Source of the DNA: Seminavis robusta
Taxonomy: Eukaryota > Bacillariophyta > Bacillariophyceae > Naviculales > Naviculaceae
Direction of reading: 5' to 3'
DNA length: 39,883 nt
Assembly: GCA_903772945.1 (NCBI GenBank)
Contig: CAICTM010001014.1
Coordinates: 1-39,883 of the forward strand
A model generated the notes under the pieces. That model made no database searches. It was not told the origin of the DNA and saw nothing but the letters and a program-made list of their open reading frames with translations. The first letter of the stretch is position 1. Every line of letters starts with the position of its first letter. Of this stretch, positions 28,590 to 39,300 are shown one piece after another. A program made the position numbers and the translations under genes.

Positions 28590-31245
28590 TTAGTTGTACA
28601 CATCAAATGGGACGAGAATCGAACTTGGCAGCTGCTTTGAATGCTGTCGCATTGCATTCTTCGACCTCCTTAACCTTCTTCTGCCAGCAAACGGTTGTGG
28701 GCCACGTTGACAGCAGTTCTGCCATCTTACCAAGAGTTCGCTCACTGCGCGCACCACTGACTCAGGATCTGCTGTAACATTGAATCGACGAGCCTCGTCT
28801 CGACGACGCAAGTTTCGCATGTAGAACTGTGTTTCCGCTGCTTTGTTGTCCCCAGTGTACAAACTATAATAGTAGTGGCCTGTGGATCTTGTCAATGTGC
28901 CAAAGAAGTGGGGAACATGGTATCCTTTGGGGAATAGCTCTAAAACACCCCCACAGGTGGGTAGAAGTCCTGCACTGGTGAGTTGGGCTCCATGTGGTCC
29001 AATTAAAATATCAATTTGGGACATGAAAGTGACTTGCTCCTGGAAGGATAAGCCATCAAATGACTCCAAATAGTGAATCTTGGGCGAATGATCAGTGCCA
29101 AAATCATGCTGCTCCAGAGCTGAAATAACTGCCTGAGAGTTGTTGCAATGACGCCCTCCATTGGGCTGGCGGTTGAGAAAACCAATTACAGGTGCAACAT
29201 TGCTGGCTTTGTTCAAAGGACACCCTGCCCTTGAGTCTGAACTGATATTGTAATAGTCCCACATGCCTTCTCTCAATATTGTAGCATCATGGGGGTCATG
29301 CATTTCATAAGCTGGGGAATGGACGTCAGGTGTACCAGGGGCTTCACCATAGACAGAAATGTTTTGATGAGCTGCCTTGCGGTCCAAGGTGACATTGAAC
29401 TGTGCCTGCAAGATTGTAAGATAGTCCTTGATGAAATCTGAAGGTGGAAAATTCCAAATGATCAAGACATGATTCTTGGCAACATTAAGTTCTGCTTGCC
29501 ACCAAGAGAAACACCTGATGAGTTGTTGCATGGCATGAGGAAAATGTGTCCATACTCCTTTTTGTTGAAAGTTGCAAACTGCATCAGGCTCCTCTTCAAA
29601 TGGAAACCTATCAGGAGCTTCAACTGCCTTGAACAGCTTTTCCAATGGTGTTCTTCTCTCATACAACCCCTCTTCAACATTCAACGTACTGTTGGCCAAA
29701 GCCGTTGTACTTGCTGGTGCTACGGTGGGGGGTATCGTGGAAGCAGTTGCCAGATCTGTGGGAGCAGGTGTGAGTTCGTTGGGATCCTGCTTGAATTCTC
29801 CAACACCATGAGAATCACCATCCTTTTGAACAGTTGCCATGACTTGTTCATTATCTGAAGATTCCCATCCAAGCTCGCAACATGCCTGAAATCTTGAAGT
29901 AAGTTTCACAACTGCTTGCACCACTGCTTGGGGATCTGCGTTGATGTCGAATGCCCTGGCTTGTTTCTGATTGTTCCGTGTTATCATGAATGATGCAGTC
30001 TCTTGAGTTTGATTGTCACCAGTGTAGAGACTGTAATAGTAATGGCCTGTTGACCTTGCCAATGAACCGAAAAAGTTTGGAGCATAAAAGCCTTTCGGAA
30101 ATAGTTCCAGCATTCCACCACAGGTGGGCAGAAATGCAGCACTGACAAGTTGGGCTCCATGTGGCCCAATCAGGATATCAACTTGGGCCATGTTGGCAAC
30201 TTGTTCCTGGAAAGACATGGTGTCAAATGACTCCGAATAGTGGATCTTGAGTGGCTCAGTTGTGTCAAAATCATGCTGTTCCAGAGCGGCAAAAATGGCC
30301 TTGGAATTGTTGCAATGACGTCCTCCACTAGGCTGGCGGTTGAAAAAGCCAATGACAGGTGTGGCAACACCGGAAGGCTCGACAGGCACGGCAAGGCTCG
30401 ACAGGGCACCCTGCCCTTGAGTTTGCAGGGATATTGTAGTGTTCCCAGATTCCTTCTCTTAGGATAGTTGCATCTTGTGGGTTATGCATTTCATATGGTT
30501 TTGCGTCTGCCAAGCCAAATATTTCTCCATGGACTGAAATGTTCTGTTGGTTGGTCTGGTTTGTAACAGCAACGTGAAACTGCTCTTTGAGAATCCCCAA
30601 GAAATCATTGATGAATGTTGATTGAGGATCCTTCGGGACGATCAACACCTTTTGTTTGGGTTCATTGATGCCAGCTTGCCACCAAGAGAAGCATTTGAAG
30701 AGTTGTTGCATGACATGTGGAAAACTCGAGATAGGCCACGGTCCCATATTTCGAATTTCACAGACTGCATTGGGCTCTTCTCCAAAAGGAAAGGAATCTG
30801 GCGAATCCTTGTGCGGAGAACCTGGTCCCTTCAATAGCTTGTAAAGAGGAGTCACTCTTGTGTACAGACCTTCTTGTAAGTATGGATACGTTTTGTTTTC
30901 ATCATAATCTCTTTGCTTGTTCTTTCCTTTTTGTTCCTTGTAAGACGAAAACTTGGTATCTGTAGTGGTATTTAGCAAGCGTTGCCTTTCAGCTTCAGTT
31001 AAACTCACAGATCGATGGGAGCTGCTTCCTGCCATTTCAAGGAAGGATATCTCCAGCTTTGATACACGGAGATACACAGCCACCGATGATACAAGTGTAA
31101 CCAGAACTAGCACTACGAGTCGCTTTCGAAAGCGATGGAAGCAACGTTGAAGGACAGCAAGGTCCGATTCGCCTTGGCCTTGAGGATCTTCCGCTTCGTA
31201 GGCCACTTGGTCAAGCGCAGCAAATTTTTCTGGACGAGGCATCAT
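28590..31245 (-). pseudogene. Two-module GT61 (DUF563)-like glycosyltransferase, broken by a 19-bp duplication
   Basis: The paralogue of the intact gene at 32544-35111. It begins at the ATG at 31245 with a cytosolic stretch, a signal anchor (RLVVLVLVTLVSSVAVYL) and a luminal stem. Module one then reads on to SRAGCPVEP, where a 19-bp tandem duplication (30374-30410) shifts the frame and brings a stop at 30328. In the other frame the rest of module one (ILIGPHGAQLVSAAF, ELFPKGFYAP) and all of module two (ILIGPHGAQLTSAG) continue uninterrupted to 28590. The downstream frame has no ATG at its start. GT61 enzymes transfer sugars such as xylose in the Golgi; the acceptor here is unknown. Apart from the duplication the gene is undamaged, so it is a very young pseudogene, an allele, or an assembly error. 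Confidence 0.75.
30374..30410. repeat. 19-bp tandem duplication that breaks the GT61 gene
   Basis: AAGGCTCGACAGGCACGGC (30374-30392) is followed directly by a second, slightly different copy starting at 30393. The intact paralogue has a single copy at about 34229-34247. Nineteen is not a multiple of three, hence the frameshift. Confidence 0.85.
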
Positions 31246-32543
31246 CTTTGGTATTTGTTACTCTGTTGACCACGGAAGGGAGTATTTGCGCTTTTGTGAT
31301 TATTTTTCTGAAGGTCAACGAAGACATGCATGCATGCAGTTGAGCAGACAATTTTGATGATCAGTCCGAGTGACTCAGACGAGTCTTGACAGCAGTTGAG
31401 TCCGAAATGTGATGGGCGTGCGTGGGGGAGTCGAGCAGGCAGTCCGCAATCCACAAGCTGTCAGGATGCAACAATGATCGGCACAGCTAGTACTTTTGCA
31501 TGTACGAAAACGAGGGAAAGGTAGAACCGGGCGTTGCCTTGGATGTTCCGAACCTTCACGGTAACGATGGAGGGCATGCAGCGAGACCTCATCAAGGCAG
31601 TTTTTGCTTTGCTTCCGTTTACGGAATGAAATCAATGGCGACCTTCTATTTCTTCGTCCAAACGAGTCGCCTACTACGACCATCACGCGTTTGAATAAAG
31701 TTTTCGTCAAGCGTCCACGGCAAATCCCATTTAGTTTGACAAGGAGGTTTTGCCGTACCGGTACGGTACGCCACACCGGGGTGTTATCACACTGTCGCGC
31801 AGTACTGGGACATGGACTGCACTACTGCACTTACCCTTCAGCCGTTGACGCAAGTCCAAAAGAAGCTACTGGGAGTCCGTGCCGAGTCCAAACGAGTGAA
31901 TCAGTCAACCCTGGTCCTCGCAGCGTCTATCCCCAGATATCTCAAACGATATCGAACAGAGCAATTCGAGGAAAATACGGAAATCCGTGCCGTGATTTTC
32001 GCCCGCTATTGCAGACCATGCGTAAACGCCATGGGCCACAAGCTATTATTGGTTTCTCAGCCAGTTGAGGCAGGTGGCTGTGCTTCTTGTACATAACAGT
32101 AAGGATGGAAGGGAGGCCTTGAAGCATGGAAGTAAGGCGCACACCCTTGTCGTGATCTTGAAAAGACAGTTAGTTACATTAAAATTAAGAGTCAAGCCGA
32201 CGAGCCGAACGGCGTAGATCTTCGTTGCTTATAGCTTCATTTAATACGCGCGAAGCTAGGTGAACGCTTCTGCCGAAAGAGCGGCAGCTGGGTAGGCACG
32301 ACAGTATGCATTGCATGCAATGCCTCGCTGCCGCAAGTCCGTCAACCCATGCTGCTCAGGGCAGATACAGAGAAATCTAGAATAGATTGGTTGAGTAAAA
32401 TATAGAATACATTGGTTGAGTTCACAGCATGCCGTCTGTTTGATATCGGTGGTGCTCGTTTTCATGGAAAATATATAGCGGACGGAAGCCAAATCAAATC
32501 ACGTTGCACCGTTCTGAGCAAAACTGGTAGAGGGATAATTCAT
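31246..32543. other. Intergenic region between the two GT61 genes
   Basis: 1.3 kb separating the two minus-strand paralogues; it includes the promoter of the broken copy. A 14-bp palindrome CCGTACCGGTACGG lies at about 31754-31767. Open frames on the plus strand (for example 31812-32096) lack supporting evidence. Confidence 0.5.
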
Positions 32544-35111
32544 TTAAAAGGAAACTAGTTTATCCATACTGCTGTTATTGTGAAATGGGTGCGGCCCGCT
32601 CAGACAGCAGTTCTGCCATCTTGCCAGGAGTTTGCTTACTGCTTGCACAACTGACTCAGGATCTGCTGTAACATTGAAGCCACGAGCCTTGTTCCGACCA
32701 TCCAAGAATCGCATGTACCGACTCATTTCCTCTGATCTGTTGGCCCCAGTATACAAACTGTAGTAATAGTGACCTGTGGACCTTGTCAATGTGCCAAAGA
32801 AGTTGGGAACATAATATCCTTTGGGGAATAGCTCTAAAACACCCCCACAGCTGGGAAGAAATGCAGCGCTGGTGAATTGGGCTCCATGTGGTCCAATCAG
32901 GATGTCGATTTGGGCCATGAAAGTGACTTGCTCCTTGAAGGACAAGCCATCAAATGACTCCAGATAGTGAATCTTGGGTGAATGATCAGTGCCAAAATCA
33001 TGCTGCTCCAGAGCTGAAATAACTGCCTGAGAGTTGTTGCAATGACGCCCTCCATTGGGCTGGCGGTTGAGAAAACCAATTACAGGTGCAACATTGCTGG
33101 CTTTGTTCAAAGGACACCCTGCCCTTGAGTCTGAACTGATATTGTAATAGTCCCACATGCCTTCTCTCAATATTGTAGCATCATGGGGGTCATGCATTTC
33201 ATAAGCTGGGAAATCAGGGGCGTCACCGTAGACAGAAATGTTTTGATGAGCTGCCTTGCGATCCAATGTGATGTTGAACTGCGCCTGCAACATCTGAAGA
33301 TAGTCCTTGATGAAATCTGAAGGTGGAAAATTCCAAATGATCAAGACATGATTCTTGGCAACATTTAATCCTGCTTGCCACCACGAGAAGCACCTGAGGA
33401 GTTGTTGCATGGCATGAGGAAAATGTGTCCAAAACCCCTTTTGCTGAAAGTTGCAGACTGCATCAGGCTCCTCTTCAAATGGAAACCTATCAGGAGCTTC
33501 AACTGCCTTGAACAGCTTTTCCAATGGGGTTCTTCTCTTGTACAACCCCTCTTCAACATTCAATGCCCTGTTTTCGGCAATCTCTGCAGCTACATTTGTT
33601 GGCGATTTTCTGGGGGGCATCTTTGGAGAATGTGTCAGCTCCTTGGGAGCCTGCTTCAATTCTCCACCATCAGAAGGATTACCACCTACTTGGACACTTG
33701 TCAAAGTTTGTCCACCGAATGGTTGAAGCCTACAGCATGCCTGCCATCTTGCAGTGAGCTTTGAAACTGCTTGCGCCGCAGCTAAGGGATCTGCGTTGAT
33801 GTCGAATGCCCTGGCTTGTTTCTGATTGTCTGGTGTCATCATGTATGATGTAATCTCCGGGGTTTGGTTGTTGCCAGTGTAGAGGCTGTAATAGTAATGG
33901 CCTGTTGACCTTGCTAATGAGCCAAAAATGATTGGAGCATAAAAGCCTTTCGGAAATAGTTCCAGCATTCCACCACAGGTGGGCAGAAATGCAGCACTGA
34001 CAAGTTGGGCTCCATGTGGCCCAATCAGGATATCAACTTGGGCCATGTTGGCAACTTGTTCCTGGAAAGACATGGTGTCAAATGACTCCAAATAGTGGAT
34101 CTTGAGTGGCTCAGTTGTGCCAAAATCATGCTGTTCCAGAGCGGCAAAAATGGCCTTGGAATTGTTGCAATGACGTCCTCCACTAGGCTGGCGGTTGAAA
34201 AAGCCAATGACAGGTGTGGCAACACCGGAAGGCTCGACAGGGCACCCTGCCCTTGAGTTTGCAGGGATATTGTAGTGTTCCCAGATTCCTTCTCTTAGGA
34301 TAGTTGCATCTTGTGGGTTATGCATTTCATATGGTTTTGCGTCTGCCAAGCCAAATATTTCTCCATGGACTGAAATGTTCTGTTGGTTGGTCTGGTTTGT
34401 AACAGCAACGTGAAACTGCTCTTTGAGAATCCCCAAGAAATCATTGATGAATGTAGATTGAGGATCCTTCGGGACGATCAACACCTTTTGTTTGGGTTCA
34501 TTGATGCCAGCTTGCCACCAAGAGAAGCATTTGAAGAGTTGTTGCATGACATGTGGAAAACTCGAGATAGGCCAAGATCCCAGATTGTGAATTTCACAGA
34601 CTGCAATGGGCTCTTCTCCAAATGGGAAGAAATCTGGGGCATCCTTGTGCGGAGAACCTGGTCCCTTCAATAGCTTGTAAAGAGGAGTCACTCTTGTGTA
34701 CAGACCTTCTTGTAAGTATGGATACGTTTTGTTTTCATCATATTCTGTTTGCTTGTTCTTTCCTTTTTGTTCCTTGTAAGACGAAAACTTGGTATCTGTA
34801 GTGGTATTTAGCAAGCGTTGCCTTTCAGCTTCAGCTAAACTCACAGATCGATGGGATCTGTCTCCTGTCGCAATACTTTTATACTCGGATCCACTGGTCA
34901 TTTCAAGGAAAGAGATCTCCGTCTTTGCGACCTGAAGATACATGGCCACTGATGAGACCAGTGCAACCGACACCAATACCAACAGTCTCTTCCGAGACCG
35001 CTGGAAGCAGGTGACTTGATTCACAACATGACTGTCCACTAAGCGAGTTGCCATCGTTGGTGCTTGTGCTGTTTGGTTTAGTGGCAGCAGCAGGGCTCGA
35101 GCTGCATTCAT
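32544..35111 (-). CDS. Two-module GT61 (DUF563)-like glycosyltransferase, 855 aa, intact
   Basis: A single uninterrupted exon from the ATG at 35111. A type II membrane protein: short N-terminal tail, basic QRSRKR then a signal anchor at about residues 43-60, then a luminal stem with several NxS/T sites (NTTT, NKT, NQT). Two homologous modules follow (about 134-461 and 520-837), each with the same order: EEP.AVC, FSWWQAG, ATILREG.W, NSRAGCP or DSRAGCP, GF.NRQP.GGRHCNNS, DILIGPHGAQ (364-369 and 740-745), ELFPKG, and STGHYYYSLYTG. The GPHGA and ELFP segments are the nucleotide-sugar-binding signature of GT61/DUF563 glycosyltransferases, which act in the Golgi on glycans. A variable Pro/Ser-rich linker joins the modules. 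The family usually has one such domain, so the fused duplicate is notable. The sugar and acceptor are unknown. Confidence 0.85.
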   Translation of the reverse strand: MNAARALLLPLNQTAQAPTMATRLVDSHVVNQVTCFQRSRKRLLVLVSVALVSSVAMYLQVAKTEISFLEMTSGSEYKSIATGDRSHRSVSLAEAERQRLLNTTTDTKFSSYKEQKGKNKQTEYDENKTYPYLQEGLYTRVTPLYKLLKGPGSPHKDAPDFFPFGEEPIAVCEIHNLGSWPISSFPHVMQQLFKCFSWWQAGINEPKQKVLIVPKDPQSTFINDFLGILKEQFHVAVTNQTNQQNISVHGEIFGLADAKPYEMHNPQDATILREGIWEHYNIPANSRAGCPVEPSGVATPVIGFFNRQPSGGRHCNNSKAIFAALEQHDFGTTEPLKIHYLESFDTMSFQEQVANMAQVDILIGPHGAQLVSAAFLPTCGGMLELFPKGFYAPIIFGSLARSTGHYYYSLYTGNNQTPEITSYMMTPDNQKQARAFDINADPLAAAQAVSKLTARWQACCRLQPFGGQTLTSVQVGGNPSDGGELKQAPKELTHSPKMPPRKSPTNVAAEIAENRALNVEEGLYKRRTPLEKLFKAVEAPDRFPFEEEPDAVCNFQQKGFWTHFPHAMQQLLRCFSWWQAGLNVAKNHVLIIWNFPPSDFIKDYLQMLQAQFNITLDRKAAHQNISVYGDAPDFPAYEMHDPHDATILREGMWDYYNISSDSRAGCPLNKASNVAPVIGFLNRQPNGGRHCNNSQAVISALEQHDFGTDHSPKIHYLESFDGLSFKEQVTFMAQIDILIGPHGAQFTSAAFLPSCGGVLELFPKGYYVPNFFGTLTRSTGHYYYSLYTGANRSEEMSRYMRFLDGRNKARGFNVTADPESVVQAVSKLLARWQNCCLSGPHPFHNNSSMDKLVSF

Positions 35112-36083
35112 GGGACGGCATACAATAAGCCAACGTCACAATTAACCTGGGGTCAGTTGGGCGGTCAATTTTTGGCCAGTCTGTTCAGTTCTTATGAATG
35201 GGGGGTGTCTACTCCTAGTAAAAGGAGGATTGCGACGTTCGGTGCGGTCACGGTTGCTCTTGTATTTCGAGCCTGACCCTGGATACAAGCAATAATACTT
35301 GTTTTGCACACAGCTTTCAAGTTTCAGAGACGCCTCACTCAGATTGCTACTGTCGTACGTGTACTATCTAGCAACCAAAAAAAGAGCTCTCTACGTGTGT
35401 ACAGTACCACAGCGGCAACATCCAGCAGGAAGAAAGTGTTTTGAGTATACTGTAGCTACTTGTATTCCCACAAGCGGACCAAGTAAGGCTAAACGCCCAG
35501 AACGAGTGGAATTTTGGGACCACAGAAACACCGTGGCTTTCCTCCTTTGATTGACACAAATGAACTCTCGATTGTAGCTTTGACTAGCTAGTCTACCGCA
35601 TCTCTGAGCTCTTTACGAGCCTTTCGACGGCAAAGCTGTCGCCCCACAAGAACCGAGAGGCGTGCATATTGAGATATCACCAGGATGTGGGGTCGCACCA
35701 GCAGCTGGGCTTGACGTTTGTCGTCATAAATGGATAGATAGAGGTAAACTAAAGTCCAATAAAACAACAACAATGCATAAATTCGACAACACGTTTCTTT
35801 ACAAGTAAACTACAATAAATACGACGGTTAATGTACAACCAGCAAACTCATTTTTCCAACACACCGACACCATGCATCAAAACCTCAATGCACTCTCCCA
35901 GGGGATTCTCACTCTCTAGAGGCTGTTGCCAAATAAATGCAGCTGCCTCACTCAGTTTGCATTGGATCCACAGTCACAGTTTTACTCCCTTCAACCAACA
36001 ATACACAGAATCCAATCACACGCAGCACATCATTCTCCCATTGAAACTCCCTTCCACCAATTGAGTGCTGAAGGCGACCTCTT
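35112..36083. other. Intergenic region
   Basis: About 970 bp with no gene I can support. It holds the upstream region of the intact GT61 gene and the 3' side of the acidic tail-anchored gene. Confidence 0.5.
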
Positions 36084-36968
36084 TTACTGGTTGATGGTGA
36101 GGTGCAGAATAACAATCAATATAGCCACCACAATGGCCAAGGAGAAGGAAATCACGGCCACATAGAGGCTGATTGTGGCTGCATCGCAGGATTGCTTATT
36201 GGCGGATGCACTTTTGTCTTTTGGAGGGGGATCCTTGGCGTTTCCTTCTTCGACGTCCTTATTATCATCTGTTTCCGTATCGGCCAATGGGGCGCACTCG
36301 ACTTTGCCAAGCGAAGAATTGTCGTCCTTTTCTCCACCTTGTTCCGCCTCGTTGTCGTTTGCCTCTTGTTCCTCGTCAGCAGCATCCACTTTGGATTCCT
36401 CACTTGGATTCTCGAGATCTTGAATCTCCTCCGTACTGGCTGGGCTGATACTCGAGTACTCTACATTTGCCTTGTTGGGATCAGAGTTGTCCAGTTTTTC
36501 GCCACGTTGAGCTTCTTCGTCTTCTTCCTCTTCTTGTCCCTCTTCTTCCTCTTGTCCCATTTCAGCATCAGCATCAGCTTTCTCCAGACTCTTTTCCTCC
36601 TCGTCATCTTCTCCATGCCCGCCTGTAGAGTCTTCCTCGTTCCCACCGCCTTCTGTGACTTGAGTGGATGCTTCCGCTTGTTCCTCTGGCGTGTCGTCTC
36701 CATCGTCATCCTCGTCCTCTGATCTCCTGGCATGATCCACCACAGGTTCTTCCTGCTCAAGCTCCTCTCGTTGGACTACCTCTTCGGGTGAAGGCGCCGT
36801 GTTGGTGGAAGACCCTCTTCTCTTGCTTTCTCGAAGCGCCTTCTTCTTGGCTCGAAGCTTGGCCATGCGTCCCGCACTCGCATCTAGCCCAGACTCGTAC
36901 ACTTTCTCACTGTCGCCGCCTCCGTACGAACCGCGAAACTCGGAGACTTTGGGGATCACCGCGCTCAT
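36084..36968 (-). CDS. Acidic tail-anchored membrane protein, 294 aa
   Basis: An open frame from the ATG at 36968 to the stop at 36084. I do not recognise the family. Residues 1-55 are mixed, with a basic AKLRAKKKALRESKRR stretch. Residues 60-255 are extremely rich in Glu, Asp, Ser and Gln (runs such as EEEEGQEEEEDEE) and almost certainly disordered. The C-terminus is a single long hydrophobic helix (about 267-288, core VAVISFSLAIVVAILIVILHL) followed by only six or so residues. With no N-terminal signal peptide, this is the layout of a tail-anchored protein placed in the ER, mitochondrial or plastid outer membrane with the acidic region in the cytosol. A possible role as a tether or chaperone-like scaffold is speculation. 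Confidence 0.75.
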   Translation of the reverse strand: MSAVIPKVSEFRGSYGGGDSEKVYESGLDASAGRMAKLRAKKKALRESKRRGSSTNTAPSPEEVVQREELEQEEPVVDHARRSEDEDDDGDDTPEEQAEASTQVTEGGGNEEDSTGGHGEDDEEEKSLEKADADAEMGQEEEEGQEEEEDEEAQRGEKLDNSDPNKANVEYSSISPASTEEIQDLENPSEESKVDAADEEQEANDNEAEQGGEKDDNSSLGKVECAPLADTETDDNKDVEEGNAKDPPPKDKSASANKQSCDAATISLYVAVISFSLAIVVAILIVILHLTINQ

Positions 36969-37523
36969 CTTTATAGGTACCGGTATTACTAGCTAGCTAG
37001 CTAGTAGATGGTTTGAATTAATGAATGATCAATCGACTCCAATCGGATTGTCTAGTAGCTGTCAATTTGCGAGGCTTCTTGTAATAAGAACATGTGCCGT
37101 ACCGCTAGCTTGTGACAACTCCCAGCTCGAATTCTCAAATTGAGGCACAAGCCAGTCTTGTGTCACTTTTTTCGCATGGTACATACCCATACAAGCTAGC
37201 TAGAATGCCATTACATCCATTCAGTCTCAAGAACATAGCTGGAAATGACGTCACCAACTCGGCCACTCGGCTCCCCAGCGGCCAGCCACAGCGGCACACC
37301 CTTTTTGGTCTGTGCACCCACCCATTTGCACAAATCATGCTGTGTGCAGCTCTGTGTACATTTAAGCCTACTGGAGCTCTACTGATATTCTCCCTGTAAG
37401 TCCAATTCTCCCTGTTGGGCCATCGGTAGCAGGGGCACAACAACGAAGTGTTCGGATGCATGGCGGCATGCATGGCTGCGGTCTAGCTAGCTAATAGCCA
37501 ATTTGCCAATCTGATTGTTGATC
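36969..37523. other. Divergent intergenic region with AGCTAGCT palindromes
   Basis: 555 bp between divergent starts (36968 on minus, 37524 on plus). AGCTAGCT occurs at 36992, 37194 and 37485, three of the ten exact copies in the window. No gene seen. Confidence 0.5.
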
Positions 37524-39300
37524 ATGTCTTCTGATAGTATTGCTACTGGTATCAGCACCAGTTCTGGTGGTAGTACCGGCAGTGCTGCTGCTGCTACCAA
37601 TACCAGCTCACCCAACAATGCAAAACTGAAGATGTCTCCTCCCTTCGATTCTCTTCTTTTCGCTGATGATTTGATTTTGGTCCAAGGCATTCTACCTTAT
37701 GTTGGCGTTGGACAGTACGCGTTTGTAGGAGCTGTCAACAAAAAGATGAATCAACTATACAAAGAGTACTGCACGCTTGAACTCAAGAAAAATCCAAGAA
37801 AGGTTAAGACTAACCCTGGAGGGTTCCGGTCTGCTCACAGTCGCTCTTCGGGAAGCACCGGCACTTTTTGCAGCGAAACATTCTGTAACCAGCCACGTGC
37901 AGAATACTGGCTCAAGGACAATTCCAGAAATAAGACACCTCATCGTGATCATGTTTGCACTGCCATTGCCAAAATTGGAAATCTATGCTGTCATGAAATG
38001 GGCACGACAAAAAGGATTCCTCATGGGAATCAATGTGACGTGTGCTAGTGCTGCACAATGGACACTTGGAAATTGCTCCAATGTTTAGAGAAAATGGTTG
38101 TCCATGGATGGAACGACAGTCAAAGAAGGCATACTGCGCTGAAAAGATGGACATAAGATTGGAAATTTTAACAAGCTGGGCCATACGTAGAGAATGGGGT
38201 ATTGTCGGTGGAGAATCAAAAGGAGAACATTGGTGGTCTCGATTAGCTAGCTAAGAAATTGCCATCCCTTGGAAAATATAATTCTTAATAGTGGGCTCGT
38301 GCAAATGGATTCCATGGGATGTATGGACATGGTGTGCGAGAGGAGAGGCAAGCTGAATAAGTGGACAGTTGGAAGATTTTCCCTCACACAAATGAGAGCC
38401 TCATGTATAGATGGCCTGATCCGAATAAAGAACTGGACAATGTAACAGGACATGTGAAAGGCTGCTAACTCAAGGAGGGCAAAATCCTTGAAAATGCTCC
38501 GATGGTAAGAGAGAATGAATTGTCCATGAATGATACGGACACGTCAGCAGGCTGCTAAACAATGACATCCTAAGGAAATATTACAGTGGGTCTCAGAGTG
38601 AGAATGGTTGTCGGTGGACTGAAAGGACATGTGCTGTTGCTGCTAGAAATGGACATTTGGAAATATTAAAGTGGGCTCATCAAAATGGTTGTCCTTGGAA
38701 TAATTGGACATCGTCAAGCGGGAGGGCAGCTGCAGAAAATGGACATTTGGAAGATTCCTAAAATGGGCTCATGAAAATGGCTGTCCATGGAATAACCGGA
38801 ACTTCATGTGAATGGCCTGCTAACTAGGGAGGGTGCCCATTTTGAATCATCTCCGATGAGTTAAGTAGAAGAATATAGTGTGTCACATTGAGGAATGACT
38901 GGACAATAGTCAAGCCAGGCTGCTATAAATGGACATTTGGAAATTTTTATTAAGTTGGTCCCCTCGTGAGAATGGTGTGTCGCGGTGGGGAATAATTGTC
39001 TGAAAAGGACAATGTGCTGTTGCTTGCTTAGAAATGGCCATTTGTGCAAAATATTAAACGTGGCGCCTCGTGCAAATCGGGTTGATCACATACCCGCGAA
39101 TTATTGGGACATGGGGCAGATGACTTAGGCGGCTGGATGAGGTGGACATTTGAATCCTTGAAAGTGGCGCATTCGTGCTGACCATTAGGTTGTCCATGGG
39201 AATGCAACGGGACATGGAGGACATTGCAGTATAATAGCAAGAATGCCAACATAGAGTCGAAACCTTGATCATGTGCTTTGGTGACTAAGGCCCTCGCCAA
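37524..39300 (+). pseudogene. Ankyrin-like repeat protein of diatom type, heavily frameshifted
   Basis: From the ATG at 37524 a clean frame runs about 155 codons: a Ser/Thr/Gly-rich start, a helical segment (ILPYVGVGQYAFVGAVNKKM), a FCSETFCNQPRAEYW segment, and the first lines of the repeat region (HVCTAIAKIGNL). At about 37990 a single-base change throws the frame, which closes at 38048. Beyond it, units of an ankyrin-like repeat can be read only by switching frames: NGHLEI, RENGCPW, CAVAARNGHLEILKWAHQNGCPW (in two parts about 38631-38700), NGHLED, HENGCPWN, continuing to about 39250. Such repeats are protein-binding scaffolds and occur in large families in diatoms, as I recall. The sharp onset of indels suggests either a decayed paralogue or uncorrected sequencing errors. 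Confidence 0.75.

Noticed and set aside
28590..30389. Second half of the broken GT61 copy as an independent 599-aa gene
   Set aside because: Its apparent start is a GTG inside the duplicated segment, in the middle of a conserved domain; it is the continuation of the broken gene.
31812..32096. 94-codon plus-strand open frame with an ATG between the GT61 genes
   Set aside because: The sequence looks somewhat protein-like but no family, promoter or conservation can be shown.
36102..36722. 206-codon plus-strand open frame opposite the acidic protein
   Set aside because: It is the reverse of a GAG/GAA-rich coding region, which reads as Leu/Phe/Ser on the other strand.
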